Shown here one piece after another: positions 63,863 through 64,000 of a stretch of 64,000 nt of DNA. The DNA comes from CALANV01 sp036381615. Its GTDB lineage: Bacteria > Pseudomonadota > Alphaproteobacteria > CACIAM-22H2. The notes below the pieces were generated by a model. It was not told where the DNA came from, searched no databases, and saw nothing but the letters and a program-made list of their open reading frames with translations. Location: positions 1 to 64,000 of the forward strand of contig DASVCL010000027.1 in assembly GCA_036381615.1 (NCBI GenBank), written 5' to 3'. How positions within the stretch are numbered: the stretch's first letter is position 1; every line of letters begins with the position of its first letter. The position numbers and the translations under genes were made by a program.

Positions 63863-64000
63863 TTACGCCGCCTCCTTCACGGCCTTGACGATCTTTTCCG
63901 CGGCGTCGGCGAGATTGTCGGCGGAGATGATCTTGAGTCCCGACTGTTTCAGAACCTTCTTGCCCAGCTCGACATTCGTGCCTTCGAGGCGAACGACGAG
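63863..64000 (-). CDS. sucC: Succinyl-CoA synthetase beta subunit, C-terminal fragment
   Basis: The gene runs off the window edge. The 45 visible codons before TAA translate to LVVRLEGTNVELGKKVLKQS and then KIISADNLADAAEKIVKAVKEAA, the conserved SucC C-terminus. The spacing to sucD confirms the sucCD pair. Confidence 0.93.
   Translation of the reverse strand, partial: LVVRLEGTNVELGKKVLKQSGLKIISADNLADAAEKIVKAVKEAA

Overview
The window is a GC-rich, densely coded stretch of an alphaproteobacterial chromosome, probably a free-living Rhodospirillales-type organism. Support comes from the ruvCAB-ybgC-tolQRAB-pal-cpoB-tilS-ftsH block, an alphaproteobacterial 6S RNA between zapA and the 5-formyl-THF cyclo-ligase gene, the kdsB-pheA pair divergent from a membrane-anchored cytochrome c, the DUF484-xerC pair, the sucCDAB-lpd cluster, and promoters of the TTGACGC/GCTANAWC type. 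Genus and species cannot be fixed from the sequence alone. No tRNA, rRNA, CRISPR array, insertion sequence or prophage was seen.

Layout. About 0.1-13 kb, minus strand: envelope and DNA-repair cluster (yebC, ruvCAB, ybgC, tolQRAB, pal, cpoB, tilS, ftsH), with a heat-shock-type promoter in front of ftsH. 13-17 kb: an orphan PAS protein facing a uracil-DNA glycosylase, a YmdB-like phosphoesterase, 5-formyl-THF cyclo-ligase, 6S RNA, zapA and a coiled-coil protein. 17-24 kb: TauE/SafE exporter, acyl-CoA synthetase, two small YdcH-type proteins flanking ubiX and a TIGR02444 gene, an MFS transporter and a VOC protein. 23.8-29 kb: a glucosidase/glycosyltransferase pair and a secreted FAD amine oxidase. 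29-31 kb: pheA, kdsB and cytochrome c. 31-43 kb: histidinol phosphatase, two YejA-type binding proteins flanking a membrane PQQ dehydrogenase, then yejBEF and a GhrA-type reductase. 43-49 kb: lipoprotein, priA, transaldolase, DUF484, xerC and DUF3750.

49.6-52.3 kb carries the most distinctive system: a four-gene operon of a small secreted Cys-containing precursor (DUF2282), a DUF692 multinuclear iron oxidase (MNIO), a DUF2063 partner and a DoxX membrane protein. This is the organisation of a bufferin-type copper-binding RiPP operon, with a perfect short palindrome upstream as a candidate operator. 52-57 kb holds an M20 amidohydrolase, a small CxxC protein, an MFS transporter, a Tat-exported alpha/beta hydrolase and a GNAT acetyltransferase.

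57-64 kb is the 2-oxoglutarate dehydrogenase / succinyl-CoA synthetase cluster (sucC partial, sucD, sucA, sucB, lpd). The sequence suggests it is punctuated: a promoter with a palindrome at the expected start region between sucD and sucA, a strong intrinsic terminator between sucB and lpd, and another after lpd. Several intergenic gaps contain small palindromic REP-like repeats, including one inside the yej operon.
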